Shown here one piece after another: positions 1 to 5,319 of a stretch of DNA of 5,856 nucleotides (within the stretch, counting starts at the first letter, position 1; the number at the start of each line of letters is the position of its first letter). The DNA is from Acidobacteriota bacterium. Lineage in GTDB: Bacteria; Acidobacteriota; UBA6911. The position numbers were made by a program, and so were the translations under genes. Below the pieces are notes generated by a model. The model saw only the letters and a program-made list of their open reading frames with translations, was not told the origin of the DNA and ran no database searches. The stretch lies in the NCBI GenBank assembly GCA_017860075.1, contig JAFNAH010000108.1, positions 1 through 5,856 on the forward strand. The letters are read 5' to 3'.

Positions 1-1010
1 CAAACGACTGGTGGGTGTTCGAAGCGGCATCCTGGGTGCACGCCGCGCTTCGCTTGCCGGAAGAGGCGCTCCGCAAGCTGTGGGTCGAACCTTTACCTAC
101 CGTCGAGGTGGTCAACAGGATGCGCCGCCTTCCGCTGTTTGCATCCGTCACGATTGACGAGCTCTTCCGCATCGCCAGGGTCGGGCACCAGGTGCGCCAT
201 GAGCCGGACCGCGTCCTCTACCATGAAGGCAGGCGGCCCGAGAACTTCCTGTTCCTGCTCGATGGCCAGGTCGCATTCAGGAACCTTGCCGGCCGATCCT
301 GGGAGACGGAGGCGCCTGCCGCGATCGCCTTCGGGGAGGTACTGCAGGAAAAACCGATGTCCGCAACTGTCCGCACCAAGGCCAAATGCGTATCCCTGGC
401 CCTGCACGGTCAGCGATACCGCACGATGCTCGCCGACAATACCGCACTGGTGCAGGGCCTCTTCCGCCTGCTCTGCGACAGCACCTCTCCGGCCTGCGAA
501 CGGGTCGTGGACAGGGGGGCCGCCGCCCCTTCCTCTGCCGCGGTCGTGACGAGCGGTCTGAAGCCCATCGACAAGGTGCTCGCGCTCGGCTCCATTCCCA
601 TCTTCACCGGCATCGCGGCGGAAGACATGCTGAGCCTGGCGTCGATCGCAGAGGAAATCCGGCTCACGCCGGATTCGTATTTGTTCAGGGAGACTGACCC
701 TCCAGCGCTGCACGTTCTGCTCTCCGGAGAACTCTCGCTGGAGTCATCCCAGGACCATCCGGCCGTCTTTGTCGGACCGCATGACGCCATCGGGATCCGC
801 GAGACCTTCGCCCGCCTGCCCTTGAACCTGCGCGCACGGGTCACGCGCGGCGGCACGGCACTGCGCATCAATCAGGATGACCTCTTCGACCTGCTTGGAC
901 AACGAGCCAGCCTCCTGCAGCAACTGTTTGTCGCGCTTTTCCGCTCCCACTGGCACGACGGCACGGCAACTCCCGCTGCAGCCCCTGCAGGGCAGGTAGC
1001 GGATCCATGA
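1..1010 (+). CDS. C-terminal part of a protein with two cyclic-nucleotide-binding-like domains (5' end outside window)
   Basis: The frame is open from base 3, so the GTG at 15 is probably internal and the true start lies to the left. Counting that GTG as residue 1, two cNMP-binding-like beta-barrel domains follow each other. Domain 1 covers about residues 32-155 (RLPLFASVTIDEL entry, LYHEG, FLFLLDGQV, then FGEV at 106-109 and SATV at 116-119). Domain 2 covers about 183-310 (LGSIPIFTGI, YLFRETD, LHVLLSGEL). A Pro/Ala-rich tail ends the protein. Such domains usually sense cAMP or cGMP, or act as structural regulatory modules. Here the phosphate-binding Arg is missing: Met115 stands where PRAATV-type proteins have Arg, and domain 2 is more degenerate. 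No DNA-binding helix-turn-helix follows, so this is not a CRP-type regulator. Known architectures ending like this include ion channels and Npt-type nucleotide transporters with HEAT repeats plus a cNMP domain; the latter is my guess for the missing part. The stop overlaps the next start codon. Confidence 0.8.
   Translation, partial: NDWWVFEAASWVHAALRLPEEALRKLWVEPLPTVEVVNRMRRLPLFASVTIDELFRIARVGHQVRHEPDRVLYHEGRRPENFLFLLDGQVAFRNLAGRSWETEAPAAIAFGEVLQEKPMSATVRTKAKCVSLALHGQRYRTMLADNTALVQGLFRLLCDSTSPACERVVDRGAAAPSSAAVVTSGLKPIDKVLALGSIPIFTGIAAEDMLSLASIAEEIRLTPDSYLFRETDPPALHVLLSGELSLESSQDHPAVFVGPHDAIGIRETFARLPLNLRARVTRGGTALRINQDDLFDLLGQRASLLQQLFVALFRSHWHDGTATPAAAPAGQVADP
1007..1010 (+). promoter_or_regulatory. 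ATGA stop/start overlap (translational coupling junction)
   Basis: The ATG of the MtaA-like gene (1007-1009) overlaps the TGA of the cNMP-domain gene (1008-1010). Only a weak Shine-Dalgarno-like GGCAGG lies upstream (991-996, 10 bases before the ATG). This arrangement usually means that ribosomes terminating on the first gene re-initiate on the second, so both proteins are probably made together from one transcript. Confidence 0.75.
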
Positions 1011-2041
1011 ACGGTTACCGGAGAATCCAGGCAGCACTGCGCGGGGAGCGGCCCGACACGACGCCGGTCATGCTCCACAACTTCATGCTGGCCGCGAAGG
1101 AGGCCGGCATCACGATGCAGCAGTACCGCCAGAATCCGGACGCGATCGCCCGATGCCACATTGAGTCCGTGGAGAGGTACGACCTCGACGGCGTCCTGGT
1201 GGACATAGACACCGCGACGCTGGCAGGCGCACTGGGTGTCCCCGTAGAGCTGCCCGAGGACCAGCCTGCTCTGTCGCACGGCGCCAGACTGAAGGTTCTC
1301 GAAGAGGTGGACGACCTGGAGCCCGTCGACATAGCGCGGTACGGCCGCGTGCAGGTGTGGCTGGAGGCGGTCCGGTTGCTGTCCCGCCACTTCAGGGACC
1401 AGGTGTTCATCCGCGGCAACTGCGATCAGTGCGCATTCTCCCTCGCCTCGATGATGCGGACGCCCCAGGAATGGATGCTCGACCTGATGGACGAGCACAA
1501 CCATGCACGCGTGCACAGGTTGCTCGAGCACTGTGCCGAAGCCACCTCGCAATTCATCCGCCTGATGGCGCAGACCGGTGCCCACATGGTCTCCAACGGC
1601 GACAGTCCCGCCGGACCTGAGATGATCTCGCCACGGCTCTATCGTGCGTTCGCTTTGCCCTACGAGAAGCTGGCGGTTGAATGCGCGCACGCACAGGGCC
1701 GGCCCTACGCCCTGCACATATGCGGCAACACCAGCCTCATCCTGGACGACATGCTGCAGAGCGGGGCGGATGCTCTCGAACTGGACTTCAAGACTGACAC
1801 GAACCTTGTCCGCGAGAAGCTGGAGGGCCGGGCGGCTTTCATAGGCAATATCGACCCTAACGGGGTGCTGGCGCTCGGGAACCCCCAACTCGTCGAGACC
1901 AGGACGCGTGAGCTGCTCGCGTGCTTCACCGGCAATCCGCGCTTCATCCTGAATGCCGGTTGTGCAATTCCGCCGACGACCCCGCCGGAAAATATCCGGA
2001 GCATGATCCGGACTGCACGCCGTTGGCAGGATTCAAGCTAG
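1007..2041 (+). CDS. Uroporphyrinogen decarboxylase superfamily protein, MtaA/CmuA-type corrinoid methyltransferase
   Basis: This 344-residue protein has the usual length of the URO-D/MtaA superfamily, a TIM-barrel fold. The N-terminus (RIQAALRGERPDTTPVML) is the characteristic opening of the family. The middle contains GNCDQCAFSLASMM (137-150) and SNGDSPAGPEMISP (196-209). The zinc-thiolate signature of methylcobalamin:thiol methyltransferases is complete: His237 and Cys239 in LHICGNT, with Cys319 in NAGCAIPPTTPPEN. True HemE does not use this metal site, so heme synthesis is unlikely. The expected reaction is transfer of a methyl group between a methylated corrinoid protein and a thiol or tetrahydrofolate-like acceptor in the cytoplasm. 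The native partners are unknown, and no corrinoid protein is encoded nearby. The gene is probably translated by coupling to the upstream cNMP-domain gene. The family call is secure; the substrate is not determined. Confidence 0.9.
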   Translation: MNGYRRIQAALRGERPDTTPVMLHNFMLAAKEAGITMQQYRQNPDAIARCHIESVERYDLDGVLVDIDTATLAGALGVPVELPEDQPALSHGARLKVLEEVDDLEPVDIARYGRVQVWLEAVRLLSRHFRDQVFIRGNCDQCAFSLASMMRTPQEWMLDLMDEHNHARVHRLLEHCAEATSQFIRLMAQTGAHMVSNGDSPAGPEMISPRLYRAFALPYEKLAVECAHAQGRPYALHICGNTSLILDDMLQSGADALELDFKTDTNLVREKLEGRAAFIGNIDPNGVLALGNPQLVETRTRELLACFTGNPRFILNAGCAIPPTTPPENIRSMIRTARRWQDSS

Positions 2042-2071
2042 TGGAAACGGACAATCAGCGTGGCGGAGTGG

Positions 2072-2092
2072 GTCCGCCGCGCCGCGGCGGAC
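2072..2092. terminator. Perfect 9-bp GC hairpin, possible terminator or attenuator
   Basis: GTCCGCCGC (2072-2080) and GCGGCGGAC (2084-2092) are perfect reverse complements around a GCC loop, 30 bases after the stop of the MtaA-like gene. No T-tract follows, so classic intrinsic termination is uncertain. It could instead be a transcript-stabilising 3' structure or a dispersed palindromic repeat. Confidence 0.5.
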
Positions 2093-2096
2093 ATTA

Positions 2097-2117
2097 GCGC
2101 GCTCCGACCGAGCGCGC
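2097..2117. terminator. Second GC hairpin, 8-bp stem
   Basis: GCGCGCTC (2097-2104) pairs perfectly with GAGCGCGC (2110-2117) around a five-base loop, only four bases after the first hairpin. The tandem pair separates the two URO-D-fold genes and may make expression of the second partly independent. No T-run follows. Confidence 0.45.
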
Positions 2118-2163
2118 CCGCTTCAGGCCCCGCGCCGCCGCTGTATTCGAGAGAGATCAGACC

Positions 2164-2169
2164 AGGAGG
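2164..2169 (+). promoter_or_regulatory. Strong ribosome-binding site AGGAGG for the second URO-D-fold gene
   Basis: AGGAGG lies five bases before the GTG at 2175. It is the best Shine-Dalgarno match in the window and decides the start: GTG at 2175 rather than the ATG at 2199. The family-typical N-terminus (KHRERVLMSLNHEKPDR) is retained only with the GTG start. Confidence 0.8.
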
Positions 2170-2174
2170 GAGTT

Positions 2175-3278
2175 GTGAAGCACAGGGAGCGCGTTCTAAT
2201 GAGCCTGAATCACGAGAAGCCGGACCGCTGCCCGATGCAAGCGAGCTTCACACCGGAGTTCGCCGCACGCCTGCGCGCCGAAATGGGGCTCGCGGATACC
2301 TCGCACAACCCCCACGGAGGCGGAAATACCTACGAGCTGGAGCGGGCCCTCGACGAAGACATGCTTCTGACCTCTGTCGGCTGGGCCAACTCCTACTATG
2401 CGAACGATAAATACGCCGGCGGGCAGGACAGCTATGTCGACGAATGGGGAGTCGGCTGGAAGAACATTACGTACGAAACGCGTTTCGGTAAAGGTTTCTA
2501 CACCGAGATCGCCGGCCATCCCCTCGCGGAAGAAGACGCACTCGATTCCTATCAGCCCCCGGACCCGGACCGGCCGGAACTCTATCGCGACGCCCGGGAT
2601 CTCATCAGCCGTTTCGCAGACGAGTACTGGATCGGCGGCGTCACGGTATGCACGATCTTCGAAACCGCCTGGGCTCTGCGCGGATATGCGCAGCTGATGG
2701 TGGACTTCGTGTCCAACCCGGAGCTGGCGGAGCGCATACTCGACATCCCCTTCCGCTATCACCTGGCCGCCGCCAAAAAGCTGGTGGAACTGGGGGTGGA
2801 CATGATCTGGACCGGGGACGACATCGGCGGCCAGCACGCAATGATCTTCTCCCCGCAGACCTGGAGAACTTTCCTGAAGCCCCGGATGGCCGAATTCATC
2901 GCCACGTTGAAAGCGCAGAATCCCGCGATAAAGATCGCCTACCATTCCGACGGGTGTTTCTATCCCGTCGTCCCCGAGCTGATCGATATCGGCGTGGACA
3001 TACTCAATCCCGTCCAGCCCCGCAGCATGGATCCCGCGTCGTTGAAGAGACAGTATGGCGAGCGCCTCTGCTTCTGGGGGTCGATTGACGAACAGCATAC
3101 CCTCCCCTTCGGTGCACCGAATGAGGTGCGGGAAGAGGTGCTCACGCGCCTCCGCACGCTCGGGGAGAATGGCGGACTGATCCTGGGGCCGACACATCAC
3201 GTTCAGCTGGACACGCCGCTGGAAAACTTCCGGATGATGGTCGATACGATCCGGCAGACGCCGTACCGGTCGCTCTGA
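2175..3278 (+). CDS. Divergent uroporphyrinogen decarboxylase-fold protein without the canonical zinc site
   Basis: This 367-residue protein opens with the URO-D-family signature (RERVLMSLNHEKPDRCP, residues 4-20). It carries a family-typical core: GGVTVCTIFETAWALRG (154-170), WTGDDIGGQ (212-220, with Asp215 and Asp216), an IAYHSDGCFYPVVPELI segment (254-270) and a C-terminal GPTHHVQLDTPLENF (338-352). Where MtaA-type enzymes have His-X-Cys-Gly, this protein has His257-Ser-Asp259-Gly, with Cys261 two residues further on. The C-terminal Cys loop is replaced by GPTHH. It is therefore a URO-D-fold enzyme, but either its metal site is built differently or it has another chemistry. Proteins of this type are usually annotated only as uroporphyrinogen decarboxylase family protein, and I know of no assigned reaction. 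It follows the MtaA-like gene by 133 bases in the same direction, so a shared C1 or methyl-transfer role is plausible but inferred. It starts with GTG behind a strong ribosome-binding site. Confidence 0.87.
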   Translation: MKHRERVLMSLNHEKPDRCPMQASFTPEFAARLRAEMGLADTSHNPHGGGNTYELERALDEDMLLTSVGWANSYYANDKYAGGQDSYVDEWGVGWKNITYETRFGKGFYTEIAGHPLAEEDALDSYQPPDPDRPELYRDARDLISRFADEYWIGGVTVCTIFETAWALRGYAQLMVDFVSNPELAERILDIPFRYHLAAAKKLVELGVDMIWTGDDIGGQHAMIFSPQTWRTFLKPRMAEFIATLKAQNPAIKIAYHSDGCFYPVVPELIDIGVDILNPVQPRSMDPASLKRQYGERLCFWGSIDEQHTLPFGAPNEVREEVLTRLRTLGENGGLILGPTHHVQLDTPLENFRMMVDTIRQTPYRSL

Positions 3279-3280
3279 CC

Positions 3281-3322
3281 GACATGGACTTGGACTTAGA
3301 CCTGGACTTGGACGTGGACTTA
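3281..3322 (+). repeat. Seven tandem GAC-NTR hexamers, left arm of an inverted repeat
   Basis: Beginning two bases after the stop of the second URO-D-fold gene, seven hexamers follow in register: GACATG, GACTTG, GACTTA, GACCTG, GACTTG, GACGTG, GACTTA. The GAC is invariant, with T fixed at position five. The last five hexamers (3293-3322) match the reverse complement of 3395-3424 at 26 of 30 positions. I think similar GTCCAAGTCC-type repeats occur between genes in PVC bacteria, but I cannot verify this here. Confidence 0.85.
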
Positions 3323-3345
3323 AACACCCCGATACAGGCGGAACA

Positions 3346-3477
3346 ATGAACGCATGGACGGATGGCGCTCCGCTGGAAGAGAAGGGTTCAGGATCAGGTC
3401 CACGTCCAGGTCCAAGTCTAAGTCCAGGCCTATCCAGGAATACTGTTCATAGAGTCACAATCCAGGACAGATCCTGA
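3346..3477 (+). CDS. Possible 43-codon leader ORF ending on the symporter start codon
   Basis: An ATG at 3346 opens a 43-codon frame (MNAWTDGAPLEEKGSG at its start) that reads through the right repeat arm as a Gly/Pro/Ser-rich stretch. It stops with TGA at 3475-3477, which overlaps the symporter ATG as TGATG. An AGGCGGA (3336-3342) sits only three bases before the ATG, which is close for a ribosome-binding site. The peptide resembles nothing I know. It may be chance: six-base repeat units cannot shift frame. It may also be a leader peptide coupling translation into the symporter. Confidence 0.2.
   Translation: MNAWTDGAPLEEKGSGSGPRPGPSLSPGLSRNTVHRVTIQDRS
3395..3428 (-). repeat. Right arm of the hexamer inverted repeat
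   Basis: Read on the minus strand, this arm gives CCTG followed by GACTTA, GACTTG, GACCTG, GACGTG and GACCTG. It is the same hexamer family as the left arm, in the opposite orientation, 72 bases away (loop 3323-3394). As RNA the arms could form a 30-position stem with 26 Watson-Crick pairs, two G-U pairs and two mismatches. I see no target-site duplication around the pair. Confidence 0.82.
3463..3476 (+). promoter_or_regulatory. Small hairpin covering the symporter ribosome-binding site
   Basis: CAGGA (3463-3467) can pair with TCCTG (3472-3476) around a CAGA loop, directly before the ATG at 3477. The only Shine-Dalgarno candidate, AGGA at 3464-3467, lies inside this stem. Five base pairs is a weak structure, so any effect on translation would be modest. 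A ribosome finishing the upstream 43-codon ORF would melt it. Confidence 0.3.
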
Positions 3478-5192
3478 TGGGAATTGCTCGCCTCGCGCCT
3501 GTTGACTACCTGGTGCTCCTGATCTACTTCGCGTTCGTAGTCGGCATCGGCTGGGCGCTGAAGCGCTACATGCGCACCAGCACCGACTTTTTCCTGTCGG
3601 GGCGCTCGATACCCGCATGGATTACAGGTCTCGCGTTCCTGTCGGCGAACCTCGGGGCCCAGGAGGTGGTGGGCATGGGAGCTTCCGGCGCCAAGTACGG
3701 GATGCTCACCACCCATTTCTATTTTGCCGCGATCCCCTCGATGGTTTTCGTCGGCGTCTTCATGATGCCGTTCTACTACGGATCCCGGGCACGTTCGGTG
3801 CCCGAGTACCTGAAGCTTCGTTTCGACGAGAAGACGCGGGCACTCAATGCCGTTTCCTTTGCCGTGATGACGATCTTCTCCTCGGGGACATCGATGTATG
3901 CGATGTCACTCCTGCTCAAAGTGATGCTCGGCTGGAATTTCACTTCCAGCATCCTGATCTCCGTACTGGTCGTGATGACATACACCTCCCTGGGCGGCCT
4001 GACTTCGGCCATGTACAACGAGGTGCTCCAGTTTTTTCTCATCGTGGCGGGATTTCTGCCCCTGGTTTATCTCGGCCTGCTCGACAGCGGCGGTTGGGCC
4101 GGCTTGCAGTCACGCCTCGCCGCGGTGGCAACGGGTCAGGGCTTTGAACCCGGAGCGTGGAGTTCCACGTGGCGATACCTCGGCCGCGCAACTGAGAATC
4201 CGATGGGGGTCGATTGGATCGGCATGACCCTTGGATTGTGGTTTGTGCTGGGCTTCGGCTACTGGTGCACCGATTTCCTCGTGGTGCAGAGGGCGATGGC
4301 TGCGAAATCGATGTCGGCCGCGCGCCGCACGCCTCTGATAGCCGCCGTCCCCAAAATGCTGTTCCCTGCCCTGGTTGTCCTTCCGGGCATGATCGCCATC
4401 GCGCTGACATACCAGGCCGGAAGCAGCGGCTTCGCCTTGCCTCGCAAGCCGGACGGTGCTTTCGACTTCGACATGGTAACGCCCATGATGCTGGCCCATT
4501 ACCTGCCTCCCGGCGCCCTGGGGCTCGGCATCACGGCGCTGATCGCATCCTTCATGTCCGGCATGGCAGGTAACGTGACCGCCTTCAACACGGTCTGGAC
4601 TTACGACATCTACCAGAGCTATATACGCCCCGGCCGTCCGGACCGGCACTATCTCTGGATGGGCCGGATGGCGACCGTTTTCGGCATCGGGGTCAGCGTC
4701 GCGGCCGCTTACGTGGCAGCCCAGTTCAACAACATCATGGACCTGCTGCAGTTGGTCTTTGCGTTCGTCAACGCGCCGCTTTTCGCCACATTCCTGCTCG
4801 GCATGTTCTGGCGCCGCACTACAGGCCACGGCGCTTTCTTCGGACTGCTGCTTGGAACCGGAGCGGCGGCGTTGCACCACGGTTTGACCGCTCCCGCCGG
4901 GGCAGCCACGCTGATCAAGGGCGGGTGGTTGGGCACCGTGCTGCACCGCTATCCCAGCGAGATGGCCCAGAATTTCTGGACCGCCATACTTGCGTGGTCC
5001 TTCTGTTTCCTGATGACGGTGCTCGTGTCGGTATTGACCAGACAGAAGAAATCGAACGAGGAACTCCGCGGGCTGGTTTACTCGCTGACTCCGCGGCCAG
5101 CTGAGGACGGAGCAAGGTGGTACAGGAGGCCCATTACACTCGGGATCGCTGTCCTTCTGCTCTCACTCGTCCTGAACATGATTTTCTGGTGA
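3477..5192 (+). CDS. SSS-family sodium:solute symporter
   Basis: This is a 571-residue inner-membrane protein with about 14 hydrophobic helices, the last ending at the C-terminus (LGIAVLLLSLVLNMIFW). Family landmarks are DFFLSGRSIPAWITGLAF (37-54), the unwound TM1-like SANLGAQEVVGMG (56-68), GGLTSAMYNEVLQFF (173-187), the sodium-site helix SFMSGMAGNVTAFNT (358-372) followed by WTYDIYQ, and FLLGMFWRRTTGHG (439-452). Size and motifs fit SGLT/vSGLT-like cotransporters that use the Na+ gradient to import sugars or other organic solutes. Compared with vSGLT as I recall it, the Na2-site Ser364-Ser365 pair becomes Ser361-Gly362 and the sugar-contacting Gln69 becomes Glu63, so substrate and ion coupling may differ. 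The last 40 residues (GLVYSLTPRP, then WYRRP) are typical of this branch. The ATG start is chosen from the family-typical N-terminus (APVDYLVLLIYFAF). It probably feeds a substrate to the neighbouring URO-D-fold enzymes, but that link is inferred from position alone. Confidence 0.93.
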   Translation: MGIARLAPVDYLVLLIYFAFVVGIGWALKRYMRTSTDFFLSGRSIPAWITGLAFLSANLGAQEVVGMGASGAKYGMLTTHFYFAAIPSMVFVGVFMMPFYYGSRARSVPEYLKLRFDEKTRALNAVSFAVMTIFSSGTSMYAMSLLLKVMLGWNFTSSILISVLVVMTYTSLGGLTSAMYNEVLQFFLIVAGFLPLVYLGLLDSGGWAGLQSRLAAVATGQGFEPGAWSSTWRYLGRATENPMGVDWIGMTLGLWFVLGFGYWCTDFLVVQRAMAAKSMSAARRTPLIAAVPKMLFPALVVLPGMIAIALTYQAGSSGFALPRKPDGAFDFDMVTPMMLAHYLPPGALGLGITALIASFMSGMAGNVTAFNTVWTYDIYQSYIRPGRPDRHYLWMGRMATVFGIGVSVAAAYVAAQFNNIMDLLQLVFAFVNAPLFATFLLGMFWRRTTGHGAFFGLLLGTGAAALHHGLTAPAGAATLIKGGWLGTVLHRYPSEMAQNFWTAILAWSFCFLMTVLVSVLTRQKKSNEELRGLVYSLTPRPAEDGARWYRRPITLGIAVLLLSLVLNMIFW

Positions 5193-5210
5193 GGATCACG
5201 GAGCCTGTTC

Positions 5211-5240
5211 CCAGGGCTTGCGCCCTGGCCCTTTCAGGGC
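5211..5240. repeat. GC palindrome with two mutually exclusive hairpins, terminator-like
   Basis: CCAGGGC (5211-5217) and GCCCTGG (5222-5228) form a perfect 7-bp stem around TTGC, 18 bases after the symporter stop. The GCCCTG at 5222-5227 can instead pair with a second CAGGGC at 5235-5240. There is no T-tract. It lies between convergent genes and could serve as a 3' end for the symporter transcript. It resembles dispersed CCCAGGGC...GCCCTGGG intergenic repeats of PVC-type genomes, from memory only. Confidence 0.55.
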
Positions 5241-5244
5241 GCCC

Positions 5245-5270
5245 ATTCTGAATTCTGAATTCTGCATTCT
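5245..5270. repeat. Heptamer tandem repeat ATTCTGA, 3.7 copies
   Basis: ATTCTGA occurs at 5245-5251 and 5252-5258, followed by ATTCTGC at 5259-5265 and a partial ATTCT at 5266-5270. The AT-rich run contrasts sharply with the GC-rich surroundings. It directly follows the GC palindrome, so the two may form one composite intergenic element. Short heptamer arrays like this are prone to slippage and vary in copy number between strains. Confidence 0.8.
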
Positions 5271-5304
5271 CTAAAGCGTCTTCCTCTCCCTCCCCAGCCG
5301 ACTC

Positions 5305-5318
5305 AGGACGATCGTCCT
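5305..5318 (-). terminator. 14-bp perfect palindrome after the minus-strand acyltransferase gene
   Basis: AGGACGATCGTCCT is a perfect palindrome one base beyond the stop of the minus-strand gene (TAG at 5322-5320). As RNA it gives a 5-bp stem with a GATC loop. No T-run follows on the minus strand, so it is a weak terminator candidate; it could equally be a protein-binding site. Confidence 0.3.
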
Positions 5319-5319
5319 T

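Noticed and set aside
872..1888. Long open frame of 338 codons on the minus strand
   Set aside because: It lies antisense to the MtaA-like gene, whose protein is clearly recognisable. The antisense product is rich in Arg, His and Gln, has no family features, and reflects GC-rich codon bias.
1007..2041. Authentic heme-pathway uroporphyrinogen decarboxylase (HemE)
   Set aside because: The His-X-Cys...Cys zinc motif and the MtaA-like motifs argue for a corrinoid methyltransferase, and no heme gene is nearby.
2196..3200. 334-codon minus-strand open frame
   Set aside because: It is antisense to the second URO-D-fold gene, has no recognisable domain, and lacks a convincing ribosome-binding site.
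3142..3327. Minus-strand 61-codon frame with a Ser/Lys-rich start (KSTSKSRSKSKS)
   Set aside because: The repetitive peptide is only the translation of the hexamer DNA repeat, and the rest is antisense to the URO-D-fold gene.
3281..3428. Insertion-sequence ends or a CRISPR array
   Set aside because: The arms are inverted, the units are six bases long without spacers, and there is no transposase or target-site duplication.
4110..4946. 278-codon minus-strand open frame
   Set aside because: It is antisense to the symporter. The translation has no hydrophobic or domain pattern, while the plus-strand frame is a clear SSS protein.
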